Shown: one piece after another, positions 37,086-46,275 of the stretch
How positions within the stretch are numbered: position 1 is the stretch's first letter
How the letters are laid out: each line of letters opens with the position of its first letter
Assembly: GCF_014861485.1 (NCBI RefSeq)
Contig: NZ_JACZHT010000002.1
Span: 62,001-126,000, forward strand
Source of the DNA: Phaeovibrio sulfidiphilus
GTDB taxonomy: Bacteria; Pseudomonadota; Alphaproteobacteria; Rhodospirillales; Rhodospirillaceae
Length of the DNA stretch: 64,000 nucleotides
Direction of reading: 5' to 3'
The notes under the pieces: model-generated
What the model was told of the DNA's origin: nothing
What the model saw: the letters and a program-made list of their open reading frames with translations, nothing else
The model's database searches: none
Position numbers and translations under genes: made by a program

Positions 37086-38618
37086 ATGAGTTCCAACGAT
37101 GTCGAGGTGCAGGCGGGGGCCTCCGGGTCTTCGTTCCATTACTCCAGCAGTCCCTTCGGTGTCGTGGACATCGGTTCAAATACGGTCCGCCTGGTGATTT
37201 ACAGGCGTCTTGTGCGCAATCCCCTGGCCATCTGGAACGAGAAGCTGACCTGCGCCCTGGGCCGCGGGCTCCAGGAGACGGGGCGCCTGAACGAGACCGG
37301 CAAGAACCTGGCGCTGCGGGCCCTTGCCCGGTATGCCTCGATTGCCCGGGCCATGGGGATCACGGACCTGGACCTGGTGGCCACCGCCGCCGTGCGTGAC
37401 GCCAGCGACGGCGAGGCCTTCGTGGCGGAGATCGAGGCCCTGACCGGGCTGCGGGCGACCATCCTCACCGGCGAGCAGGAGGCCCGCATGGCGGCGCTCG
37501 GGGTGCTGTGCGCCCTGCCGGACGCCGAGGGCATGGTGGCGGACCTGGGGGGCGGCTCCGTGGAGCTCATCATGGTGGGCGACGGAGACTGCCAGATGCC
37601 CTACACGTCGCTGCCTCTGGGGCTTCTGCGCCTGACCGAGGCCGCCGGGGGCGACCTGGCCCGGGCCCAGGGCATCCTGGAGGACTCCTTTGACCGCCTG
37701 TCCTGGCTGAGGGAGACGGCGGGGCGCCCTCTCTACGCGGTCGGGGGCGCCTGGCGGAGCCTGGCCCGGATCTGCATCCACCTGAAGAGCTATCCCCTCC
37801 ACGTTCTGGACAACTTCTCCCTGGACCGGGACGAGGCCCTCGCCCTGCTGGACCGGATTGTGGCCATGACCCCGGAGGAGATGCGCACGGTCCCCGGCAT
37901 TTCCGACAAGCGCCTGCCCGCCATGCCCTTCGCCGCCGTGGCCCTGCGCGCGCTTCTGGAGCGGGCCGGCTCGCCGCGCCTGGTGTTTTCCGTCTATGGC
38001 CTGCGGGAGGGGCGCTTTTTCTCCCATCTCTCCCCCTCGATCCGGGGGCTGGACCCGCTTCTGGCCTCGTGCGAGTCCCTCGCGCGCACCGCGTCGCGCT
38101 TCCCGGCCCAGGGGCACGAGCTCATGGAGTGGATGACCCCCCTGTTCGGGGACGAGACCCCGCCGGAGCGCCGCCTGCGTCTGGCCGCCTGCCTTCTGGG
38201 TGACGTCTTCTGGTCCGAGCATCCGGACTACCGGGCCGAACAGGCCTTCCAGCGGGTCATCAAGCTGCCCTTCATGGGCCTGAGCCACCTGGACCGGGCC
38301 TTGCTGGCCCTGATGCTGCACTACCGCTACACCAACGAGGCTGGAGACGACTGGGTCACGCGGGCCCACGCTGTGGTGGGGGAGCGGGGCGTTGCCCGCG
38401 CCCGGGCGGTGGGCCAGGCCCTGCGCCTGGGCTTCACCATCAGTGCCGGGGCGGTGGGGCTTCTCCGCCGGGCGTCCCTCGACCTTCAGGGCGACGAGCT
38501 TCTTTTGCGCCTGCCCGGAAACGAGCCGGCCTACCTTCCCGAGCTCTTCTCCAAGCGGCTGGGCCAACTGGCCCGCACCCTCCAGAAGAGGGGGCGCCTG
38601 GTGTTCGACCCCGACTGA
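37086..38618 (+). CDS. ppx: Exopolyphosphatase / Ppx-GppA phosphatase
   Basis: A 510-residue ASKHA-fold phosphatase releasing Pi from the ends of polyphosphate, or hydrolysing pppGpp. FGVVDIGSNTVRLVIYRR near residue 24-41 is the phosphate-1 motif. Downstream are TAAVRDASDGEAFVAEIEALTG, ILTGEQEARMAALGVL and ADLGGGSVELIMVGDG (the second nucleotide-binding loop), then a C-terminal HD-like helical domain (about 320-510). It starts three bases after the ppk stop. ppk-ppx pairing strongly supports polyphosphate turnover; GppA activity cannot be excluded. Confidence 0.92.
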   Translation: MSSNDVEVQAGASGSSFHYSSSPFGVVDIGSNTVRLVIYRRLVRNPLAIWNEKLTCALGRGLQETGRLNETGKNLALRALARYASIARAMGITDLDLVATAAVRDASDGEAFVAEIEALTGLRATILTGEQEARMAALGVLCALPDAEGMVADLGGGSVELIMVGDGDCQMPYTSLPLGLLRLTEAAGGDLARAQGILEDSFDRLSWLRETAGRPLYAVGGAWRSLARICIHLKSYPLHVLDNFSLDRDEALALLDRIVAMTPEEMRTVPGISDKRLPAMPFAAVALRALLERAGSPRLVFSVYGLREGRFFSHLSPSIRGLDPLLASCESLARTASRFPAQGHELMEWMTPLFGDETPPERRLRLAACLLGDVFWSEHPDYRAEQAFQRVIKLPFMGLSHLDRALLALMLHYRYTNEAGDDWVTRAHAVVGERGVARARAVGQALRLGFTISAGAVGLLRRASLDLQGDELLLRLPGNEPAYLPELFSKRLGQLARTLQKRGRLVFDPD

Positions 38619-38733
38619 GAAACCGCCCCGATTTGCCAGCCTCCGTGACGGGTTACCCTTTTTTCAAGGGGGGCGAATACACTGTTCAGGTCGCCGGGAA
38701 AACGGTACACTGGCGGGTATCCAAGGGGGCTGG

Positions 38734-38760
38734 ATGTCGTTTTTTCATGGTTTTTTCTAG
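38734..38760 (+). CDS. Possible 8-codon Phe-rich leader peptide upstream of glgX
   Basis: A tiny frame MSFFHGFF followed by TAG, with a strong ribosome site (AAGGGGG at 38723-38729), ends 12 bases before the glgX start. Four of eight codons are Phe, all but one TTT, in two T6 runs that are out of place in this GC-rich genome. It could be a translational leader coupling to glgX, or simply T-rich sequence with another role. Support is only the ribosome site, position and composition. Confidence 0.3.
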   Translation: MSFFHGFF

Positions 38761-38772
38761 AGCGGACCATCA

Positions 38773-40956
38773 ATGGCTACTGTGAAACACCGGGTCTGGC
38801 CGGGTCGCTCCTACCCTCTCGGGGCGACGTGGGATGGTCGGGGAGTCAACTTCGCCCTGTTTTCCGAGCACGCCGAGAAGGTGGAGCTCTGTCTGTTCGA
38901 TTCCGACGGTGCCGTGGAAATCGCCCGGATCACCATGCCGGAGTACACCCACCAGGTCTGGCACTGCTATCTGCCCGACGCCCGCCCGGGGCAGCGCTAC
39001 GGCTATCGGGTGTACGGCCCCTACGCGCCGGACCGGGGTCACCGGTTCAACCACCACAAGCTTCTTCTTGATCCGTATGCCAAACTCTGGAGCGGCCGCC
39101 TGGAATGGTCGGACGCCCATTTCGGCTACCGCATGGACGGCGACGGCGGGGATCTGAGCTTCGACACCCGCGACAACGCCCCCTACATGTACAAGGCGGT
39201 GGTGGTCGACACGTCCTTCAACTGGGAAAACCACGTTCCGCCGCGGATTTCCTGGAACGAGACCATCATCTACGAGCTCCACCTGAAGGGGTTCACCATC
39301 CGCCATCCCGAGGTGCCTTTGCCCCTGCGCGGAACCTTCGCGGGCATGACCACCCATTCGGTGATCGAGTACCTGAAGGCGCTGGGGATCACGGCCATCG
39401 AGCTGCTGCCCATCCACGCCTTCATCAACGACCGCCACCTGATGAAGCGGGGCCTGTCGAACTACTGGGGCTACAACTCCCTGGGCTTCTTCGCCCCCCA
39501 TCCGCGCTACCTCTCCAGCGGGAAGCTCGGCGAGGTCAAGACCTTCGTCCAGACCCTTCACGATGCGGGGATCGAGGTGCTTTTGGATGTGGTCTACAAC
39601 CACACCGCCGAGGGGAACCACCTGGGCCCCACCCTCAGCTTCAAGGGCATCGACAACGCCAACTACTACCGCCTGGTGCCCGGCAACAAACGGTACTACG
39701 ACGATTCCACCGGCTGCGGAAACACCCTGAACCTGCGCCACCCGCGCGTTCTGGAAATGGTGATGGACTCCCTGCGCTACTGGGCCCAGGAAATCCAGAT
39801 CGACGGGTTCCGCTTTGATCTGGCCGTATCCCTTGCCCGGGACCGCAACGGGTTCGATTCCCAGTCCGCCCTTCTCCAGGCCGCGTGCCAGGACCCGATC
39901 TTGTGCCGGCGCAAGATGATCGCCGAGCCCTGGGACGTGGGGCTGGGCGGCTACCGCCTGAGCCAGTTCCCGCCGACCTTCTCCGAGTGGAACGACCAGT
40001 ACCGCGACACGGTGCGCCGGTTCTGGAAGGGCGACCGGGGACAGGTTGCCAACCTTGCGACCCGCCTTGCGGGATCGTCGGACATGTTCGACCAGCGCGG
40101 CCGCTGCCCCTGGGCGTCCCTGAACTTTGTCACGGCCCACGATGGTTTCACCCTGGCGGACCTGGTCTCCTACAACCGCAAGAACAACCTTGCCAACGGC
40201 GAGAACAACCGCGACGGCACCGACAACAACAACTCCTGGAACCACGGCGAGGAGGGGCCGACCGTGAGCCCCGAGATCCGGGATCTGCGGCTGCGCCAGA
40301 TGCGCAACTTCATGGCCACGCTGCTGCTGTCCCAGGGGGTTCCCATGATCCTTGCGGGGGACGAGTTCGGCCGCAGCCAGGGCGGCAACAACAACCCCTA
40401 CTGCCAGGACAACGAGATTTCCTGGCTGAACTGGGGCTCCATCGACAAGACCGGGCGCGATCTTCTGCACATGACGCGCTGGCTGATCCATTTCCGCCGC
40501 CGTCACCCTGTCTTCCACCGGGACCGCTTCTTCCACGGCTCGCCCCTTCCGGGGACCGAGAACATCAAGGATCTCACCTGGCTCGACGCGAACGGACGCG
40601 AGCGCCTGAGGCCCGAGGACTGGGGCGACCCGGAGGACCGCTATCTGGGGGCCCTGTTCCGGGGCGAGGCGGGGCAGTACTTCCTGTCGCGTACCGGGCG
40701 TCCCCAGACGGACTCAAGCTTCCTGATCTGCATGAACGCCGATGCCCGGCCGGTGTCGGTGGTCATGCCGGGTCTTGATACGGGCGACGGCTGGTCCCTT
40801 GTCCTGGACACGGCCCGGCCCGGGGTGGAGCGGACGGTGGCGCCGCCGGATGGCAAGGTCTACCGGATGGAAGCCCGCTCCCTTCTGATTTTCCGCCGTG
40901 ATCCCGGCCCCCTTGCGGGGAAGGGCGATGACAGCAATCCATGGGGTAATCCGTAA
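38773..40956 (+). CDS. glgX: Glycogen debranching enzyme GlgX
   Basis: A 727-residue GH13 isoamylase-type enzyme that removes alpha-1,6 branches of limit dextrins. It begins with a CBM48-like domain (PLGATWDGRGVNFALFSEHAEKVELCLFD). The barrel follows with DVVYNHTAEG, IDGFRFDLA (nucleophile Asp), IAEPWDVG (acid/base Glu) and FVTAHDGFTLADLVSYNRKNNLANGE (third acid), and a C-terminal beta domain ends the protein. ATG at 38773 has only a weak ribosome site, so translation may depend on the T-rich leader. It overlaps malQ by one base in TAATG. Confidence 0.96.
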   Translation: MATVKHRVWPGRSYPLGATWDGRGVNFALFSEHAEKVELCLFDSDGAVEIARITMPEYTHQVWHCYLPDARPGQRYGYRVYGPYAPDRGHRFNHHKLLLDPYAKLWSGRLEWSDAHFGYRMDGDGGDLSFDTRDNAPYMYKAVVVDTSFNWENHVPPRISWNETIIYELHLKGFTIRHPEVPLPLRGTFAGMTTHSVIEYLKALGITAIELLPIHAFINDRHLMKRGLSNYWGYNSLGFFAPHPRYLSSGKLGEVKTFVQTLHDAGIEVLLDVVYNHTAEGNHLGPTLSFKGIDNANYYRLVPGNKRYYDDSTGCGNTLNLRHPRVLEMVMDSLRYWAQEIQIDGFRFDLAVSLARDRNGFDSQSALLQAACQDPILCRRKMIAEPWDVGLGGYRLSQFPPTFSEWNDQYRDTVRRFWKGDRGQVANLATRLAGSSDMFDQRGRCPWASLNFVTAHDGFTLADLVSYNRKNNLANGENNRDGTDNNNSWNHGEEGPTVSPEIRDLRLRQMRNFMATLLLSQGVPMILAGDEFGRSQGGNNNPYCQDNEISWLNWGSIDKTGRDLLHMTRWLIHFRRRHPVFHRDRFFHGSPLPGTENIKDLTWLDANGRERLRPEDWGDPEDRYLGALFRGEAGQYFLSRTGRPQTDSSFLICMNADARPVSVVMPGLDTGDGWSLVLDTARPGVERTVAPPDGKVYRMEARSLLIFRRDPGPLAGKGDDSNPWGNP

Positions 40957-43169
40957 TGGTTGACGAAAAACAGGCGCGTTCCGGGTCCGGTCCGTCTCCG
41001 GAATGTCCGTCCGAGCTTCTGCGCGCCCAGGCGTTGAGGGCGGGCCTCGTGGATCACTTTTTCGATGCGTTCGGGCATTATACCCTCGTGTCGGACGAGA
41101 CGCTCACCCGGGCCCTCGAGGCCCTCGGGTACGCGCCGTGCGAGCCCATTCCGGAGGGCGCTGCGGGCGGTCCGTTCCTGTGCTTCTGCCTTGTTCACCG
41201 CCCGGACCGCGGGCCGCTCGGTGTTCCCCTGTCCTGGCCGGCGGGCCGGGGTCCGGGGCGCTGGCAGATTGTCCTGGAGGCCACACCGGGCGAGGAGGCG
41301 CGCGAGGGCGCACACGGTATCTTTGCCCCTGAAGACCTGCCCCCTCTGGAGGGGGAGGGCCGTGATCCCGAGCTCCACAAACGCCTGGAGATCCCGGTTG
41401 CGGACCTGCCCTTGGGCTATCACCGGCTCCGGATCGAGGGGGGCGACGCCCCGGCGGCCGAGGTTCCCCTGATCCTGGTGCCCGAGCGCTGCTGGCTGCC
41501 CGAGGGCACGGAGGACGGCTCGGCCCGGTTCTGGGGCGTGACCTGCCAGGTCCACGGCCTGCGCTCGAAAAAGGACTGGGGCATGGGCGATTTCGGCGCC
41601 CTTGCCATTCTGGCCCGGGACGTGGGGCAGGCGGGGGGCGACATTGTGGGTCTCAACCCGCTGAACGCCCTGTTCCTGACCCGGCCTCTTCACGCCAGCC
41701 CCTATTCGCCCAACTCCCGCCTGTTCCTGAACCCGCTCTACATCTCCATTGACGACGTGCCCGAGACGGCGCGCACCGGGGAGATCGACCTGCTGCGCGA
41801 GAAGCTGGGCGCGCTGGAGTTCTCGGAAACCATTCTCTACGGCGAGGTTGGCCCCCTGAAGCTCCGCGCCCTGAAGGCCGCGTTCCGGACCTTCAACGCC
41901 GAGGAGCGCCCCCGGAAGACCCCCCGGTTCCAGGAGTTCGAGCGCTTTGTGGCCGAGGGCGGCCCCCTGCTGGAGGACTTCGCCCGCTTCCAGGCCTTGA
42001 GCGAGCATTTCGAGAAAGGCGGCTGTTCCTGGCAGTGCTGGCCGGATGCGTACAAGGATCCCACCTCTGCGGCCGTGTCGGTCTTTGCCGAGGTCAATCG
42101 CAGCCGGGTGGACTTTCATCTCTGGTGCCAGTTCGAGGCGGACCGCCAGTTGGGTCTCTGTGCCCTGGCGGCCCGGAGCTCGGGCCAGCGCCTGGGGCTT
42201 TATCGGGATCTGGCGGTGGGCTCGGACCCCTCGGGGGCGGATGCCTGGATGATGGGCGGGCAGCTTGTGCGCGACCTGTGCGTGGGAGCGCCCCCCGATC
42301 CCATGAATGCTCTCGGCCAGAACTGGGGCTTCCCCCCGTTCCACCCGCGTCACCTGCAGGAGAACGGCTTCGAGGTGTTCCGCCGCCTGATCCGGGCCAA
42401 CATGCGCCACGCCGCCGTCTTGCGGATCGACCACGTCCTGGGCCTGATGCGCACGTTTTGCATCGTGCGGGGCTTCGCCTGCAAGGATGGCCTCTATGTC
42501 CTGATGCCCTTCGAGGACATGCTGGGCATCCTGGCCCTGGAAAGCCACCGGGCCCGCTGCATGGTCATCGGCGAGGATCTGGGCACCATCCCCGACGGCT
42601 TCCAGGATCGGATGCAGGCCGCCGGCGTGCTGTCCACCCGCCTGTTCTATTTCGAGCGGCACTATCACTCGGACGGGTCGCTGAAGTGGCCCGACGAGTA
42701 CCCGCGCCTTGCGGCCGTGTCCCCCAACTCCCACGACCTGCCCACGCTTCGGGGCTTCTGGGCCGGGCGCGATCTGGCCTGGAAGCACGAGCTCAACCTG
42801 TTCCCCAGTGACGGGGCCCGCGAGGGCGAGAGCAACAGCCGCTTCCACGACCGCCCCCTGATCCGCGATACCCTGGCCCGGGGCGGGCTGGAACTGGAGG
42901 AGACCAACGGCTACACGCCGCCCTCGAACCTGGTGCCGGCGGTGTGTGACTGGCTGGCCCGCACGCCCTCCCTTGTGGTGACCGTCCAGATGGAGGACGT
43001 CCTCGAGGAGGTCGAGCAGGCCAACCTGCCCGGCACCGTGGAGGGACACCCCAACTGGTGCCGCCGTCTGTCCGCCGATGTGGAGAGCCTGCCCGCCGAC
43101 GGGCGCCTTGCCCATATCGCCGGTCTCTTTGCCCGGTATGGCCGGGGAACCCGGAGTGAAAGCTCATGA
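40956..43169 (+). CDS. malQ: 4-alpha-glucanotransferase (amylomaltase)
   Basis: A 737-residue GH77 enzyme of the longer, E. coli-like type that disproportionates malto-oligosaccharides. An N-terminal ~140-residue extension precedes the barrel (FWGVTCQVHGLRSKKDWGMGDFGAL, DIVGLNPLNALF). Catalytic residues appear in LRIDHVLGLMR (nucleophile Asp), VIGEDLGTIPDGF (Glu) and SPNSHDLPTLRGFW (Asp). ATG at 40956 overlaps the glgX stop. The downstream mechanosensitive channel gene overlaps its end by four bases. With GlgX it handles glycogen breakdown products; no glgP, glgC, glgA or glgB is in the window. Confidence 0.95.
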   Translation: MVDEKQARSGSGPSPECPSELLRAQALRAGLVDHFFDAFGHYTLVSDETLTRALEALGYAPCEPIPEGAAGGPFLCFCLVHRPDRGPLGVPLSWPAGRGPGRWQIVLEATPGEEAREGAHGIFAPEDLPPLEGEGRDPELHKRLEIPVADLPLGYHRLRIEGGDAPAAEVPLILVPERCWLPEGTEDGSARFWGVTCQVHGLRSKKDWGMGDFGALAILARDVGQAGGDIVGLNPLNALFLTRPLHASPYSPNSRLFLNPLYISIDDVPETARTGEIDLLREKLGALEFSETILYGEVGPLKLRALKAAFRTFNAEERPRKTPRFQEFERFVAEGGPLLEDFARFQALSEHFEKGGCSWQCWPDAYKDPTSAAVSVFAEVNRSRVDFHLWCQFEADRQLGLCALAARSSGQRLGLYRDLAVGSDPSGADAWMMGGQLVRDLCVGAPPDPMNALGQNWGFPPFHPRHLQENGFEVFRRLIRANMRHAAVLRIDHVLGLMRTFCIVRGFACKDGLYVLMPFEDMLGILALESHRARCMVIGEDLGTIPDGFQDRMQAAGVLSTRLFYFERHYHSDGSLKWPDEYPRLAAVSPNSHDLPTLRGFWAGRDLAWKHELNLFPSDGAREGESNSRFHDRPLIRDTLARGGLELEETNGYTPPSNLVPAVCDWLARTPSLVVTVQMEDVLEEVEQANLPGTVEGHPNWCRRLSADVESLPADGRLAHIAGLFARYGRGTRSESS

Positions 43170-45688
43170 TCCACCGGATCCGGCTGAGCGCGCTGTGCGT
43201 CCTTCTGTTTGGCCTTGTGCTCGTCACGGCTACGGCGGGCCTGTCGTGGGACGGCGCGGCCGCCCCGTCCGGAAATGGGAACGGGGCCGCCTCCCGGAAT
43301 GCGGCGACCCGCGCGGAACCGGCGCCGACCCAGGCGGTTGTTCCCGCCACGGCGGTGGGAACCCTGCCGACGGCGCCCCTGTCCCAGCGTGTGGACGAAA
43401 GCCTGGAGGCCTGGACCAAGGTTCTGGATGACAAGGACGCGCGCCTTGAGCGCGGCGGCCTCACGGGCGAGGCCCTGGACGAGATCACGGCCCAGCTCCG
43501 GAGCATCCGGGACGCGGCCCGAAAGCTTCTGTCCCAGGAGCTGGACCAGCGGGTTGTGGAGGCCGAGACCGTCCTGAACTCCCTCAGCCCGCCGGAAACG
43601 GGGGGCGAGGCGTCGGCCACCGAGGATCCCCAGAAGGCGGCCTACGCCAAGGATCTGGACACCTGGAAAACCCGCCAGCGCAACGTGGAGGCGGTGGAGA
43701 CCCGGGCCAGCACCCTGATCAACCGGATTTCCAACCAGCGGCGCACGGCTCTGGTCTCCAACCTGTTCGAGCGCACCGACTACCCGTGGCTTCCGGCCTC
43801 CGTGGGGTCCCTCTACAAGGAGTTTGTGCGGACGGCCACCAGCCTTGCCGGAGCCCCGGCCGAGTGGCTGGCCTCGATCCAGGAGGATCTGGAGCGCACC
43901 AGCGACCGGATCTTTGTGATCGGCCTGTGGATCAGCCTGGGCGTTGTCACCGGGGTGGTCTTGCGCTGGTGGATCCTGAAGAAATTCGGCCGCCGGTCCT
44001 CCATCACCGATCCCAGCTACACCCGAAGGGTGATCGCCACCCTGGCCGAGGGAACCGCCAACGGCCTGCTTCCGGCGCTTGTTCTGGGCTCGATGGTCTA
44101 CTGGGCCTCGGTGACGTTTTCCGGGCAGGCCCTTCTGGGTGACTTCACCAAGGTGGTGCTCTACAGCGCCCTGCTGATCCTGGTGGCCCGGGGCTTTACC
44201 CGGGCAGCCCTGGCGCCGGACCAGTCGGCCTGGCGCCTGCTGCCCCAGAACGACCGCCAGGCGCGCACCCTGTCCTGGCTGGTGCAGGCCCTGGTGATTG
44301 TCCTGTCGCTTGAAATGGTGTTCCTGCGGCTCAACGCCTCCATGGTTCCCAGTTTCGAGGACGGGGCGTACTGGTTCTGCCTGTCCGCGTTCAAGTTCCT
44401 GGAGGGAGCCATTCTCCTGCGGCTCAGCGTCCGGGATCTCTGGACCTTCGGCCCGGCCGAGGATGTGGGCCAGAGCTCCAGCTCGGTCGAGGCCGCCCAC
44501 GCGGCCGCAACGGATGACGCGCCCTCACGCGGTGGCGCGACCCTTGTGTTTCTCGTTCGCGCCCTGGTGATCCTGGCGACCCTGGTGGGGGCGTGTGCCC
44601 CGGTCTTCGGCTATGGCCGCCTGGGTGAGTACCTGATCAACGGCCTTCTCACGACCTTCGGCATTGCGGGGATCGGTCTGGTCCTGCGCTCCCTGTTCAA
44701 CGAGCTGGTGGAGGTGTCCTTCCGCTCCAGCTGGCTGCGCTCCCGGTTCAACTGGGGCGACCGGGTCTGGTACCAGCTTCGTTTCTGGTCCAACGCGCTG
44801 GTGTCGTTCCTGATTTTCGGACTGTTCGTGTTTTTCTCGGCTCCCGTGTGGGGCGTGCCCTCGGAGGATGTGCAAGACGCGTTCATCACGCTCCTGACCG
44901 GGGTCAAGGTGGGAACCGTCACGATCTCGCTTCTCAGCATCGTGATTGGCGTCGGGGTCTTTGTGGTGCTGATGGCCCTGACCCGGGGCATCCAGAGCAC
45001 GCTCGGGCGCAAGGTTCTGGTGCAGACCAACATGGACCACGGCGCCCGAAGCTCCCTGATTACCGGTGTGGGCTATCTGGGGGCGGTGATCTCGGCGGTC
45101 GTGGGTGTCTCGGCCATGGGCATCGACCTCACGAACGTGGCCCTGATCGCCGGTGCCCTGTCGGTCGGTATCGGTTTCGGCCTCCAGAACATCATCAACA
45201 ACTTCGTCTCGGGCCTGATCTTGCTGGTGGAGCGCCCCATCAAGGTGGGGGACTCCGTGATTATCGGAAGTGACGCGGGAACCGTGCGGCGCATCAGCTT
45301 CCGCGCCACCGAGCTGGAGACCGCCGCCAAGGCCGCCATCATCATCCCGAACTCGAGCCTGATCTCGTCGCCGTTCACCAACCTGACCCACCGCAACCGG
45401 CTGGGCCGTGTGCGGGTCGACGTGGTGGTGGGCGCCGACAGCGATGTGGCCAAGGTGCGCGACATCCTCCTGGACGCGGCCCGGGAGCACGACCTGGTCT
45501 TGACCCTGCCAGCCCCCAGCGTGACCCTGGACAGCGTGATGACCGGTGTGAACGGCCAGCAGGCGGGTTCCCTGTCGTTTGCCCTGTTTGCCCATACCTC
45601 GAACGTGTCCAATGCCTCTGGCATCCAGAGCGACCTGCGCATGGAGATCGTGGACAAGTTCCGGGCGGCAGGCATCTCGTTCGCCTGA
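43166..45688 (+). CDS. MscS-family mechanosensitive channel with DUF3772-like N-terminus, 840 aa
   Basis: A cleavable-looking signal (MIHRIRLSALCVLLFGLVLVTATAGLS) precedes a ~200-residue periplasmic helical part resembling DUF3772. About nine to ten membrane helices follow between ~250 and 640. The MscS core has the pore helix ALSVGIGFGLQNIINNFVSGLILLVERPIKVGDSV at ~665-700 and a beta domain (GTVRRISFRATELETAAKAAIIIPNSSLIS). This is the large MscS/MscM type that releases solutes on hypo-osmotic shock. The ATG overlaps the malQ stop (ATGA), so it is probably translated with the glycogen genes. That is an unusual pairing. Confidence 0.9.
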   Translation: MIHRIRLSALCVLLFGLVLVTATAGLSWDGAAAPSGNGNGAASRNAATRAEPAPTQAVVPATAVGTLPTAPLSQRVDESLEAWTKVLDDKDARLERGGLTGEALDEITAQLRSIRDAARKLLSQELDQRVVEAETVLNSLSPPETGGEASATEDPQKAAYAKDLDTWKTRQRNVEAVETRASTLINRISNQRRTALVSNLFERTDYPWLPASVGSLYKEFVRTATSLAGAPAEWLASIQEDLERTSDRIFVIGLWISLGVVTGVVLRWWILKKFGRRSSITDPSYTRRVIATLAEGTANGLLPALVLGSMVYWASVTFSGQALLGDFTKVVLYSALLILVARGFTRAALAPDQSAWRLLPQNDRQARTLSWLVQALVIVLSLEMVFLRLNASMVPSFEDGAYWFCLSAFKFLEGAILLRLSVRDLWTFGPAEDVGQSSSSVEAAHAAATDDAPSRGGATLVFLVRALVILATLVGACAPVFGYGRLGEYLINGLLTTFGIAGIGLVLRSLFNELVEVSFRSSWLRSRFNWGDRVWYQLRFWSNALVSFLIFGLFVFFSAPVWGVPSEDVQDAFITLLTGVKVGTVTISLLSIVIGVGVFVVLMALTRGIQSTLGRKVLVQTNMDHGARSSLITGVGYLGAVISAVVGVSAMGIDLTNVALIAGALSVGIGFGLQNIINNFVSGLILLVERPIKVGDSVIIGSDAGTVRRISFRATELETAAKAAIIIPNSSLISSPFTNLTHRNRLGRVRVDVVVGADSDVAKVRDILLDAAREHDLVLTLPAPSVTLDSVMTGVNGQQAGSLSFALFAHTSNVSNASGIQSDLRMEIVDKFRAAGISFA

Positions 45689-46275
45689 TCCGGCGCGGTC
45701 TGCGGGGCCTGCCCGGTCCGGGGGGCGCCGAGGCTCCGGGGAGCACAGAGGGGCGCGTACGGCCCCAGGACCGCAGCCGGCCCCGAGGTTGCGCGGGTGC
45801 GGGGTGCCAGCGCCTGTGCGGTTCGGGGGGGATTGCCCCGCGCACAGGGCCCGGGTGGCTGCACAGGGCCCGGGGTCGCACAGGGGCGCGTATGGCGCCG
45901 AGATCATGCATGCCCCGGTGGTTGCGCCGGGCCCCGAAAGCCCACACTGCTCCGGGAGGGGCCGCAAGGCGCGAGGCCGGGCGATTCCGGGTGGCCTCCA
46001 GCCCTTCGGAAACCGGCCCTGTGGCAGGGCGCCGGCGGTGCGGTTCCGCCCTGACCCGGGCTTGCAGTTTCGCCTCAAAACACGTCATAATCAGGCAGGT
46101 CCGGTGTCCGTTCGGGGCAGCGGGTCTGCGATGTTCGCCGGCCCCCGATCCTTCCCCTTTCCCATCGGACTTGTTGCTCCCGGTCTTTGGGCCGTGAGCC
46201 CGCGCTCCGGTGTCCGCGCCTGCTGTTCGGGATGCGGACCGGCCTTCGGTAACCTGTTTTCTTTGGGGAGGACCT
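45689..46275. other. Long intergenic region with GCACAGGGC-type repeats
   Basis: About 590 bases without a supported gene. Near-identical words starting GCACAGGG recur at 45842, 45861 and 45878. A longer degenerate repeat (GCACAG-A-GGGGCGCGTACGGCC at ~45743 and GCACAGGGGCGCGTATGGCG at 45878) is also present. CCGGTGTCCG cores lie at 46101-46110 and 46207-46216. The promoter of the following hydrolase should be near 46180-46260 but no clear boxes are seen. Confidence 0.5.

Noticed and set aside
38653-38683. Promoter TTACCC / TACACT before glgX
   Set aside because: Spacing of 19 bases and a poor -35; kept out of the features.
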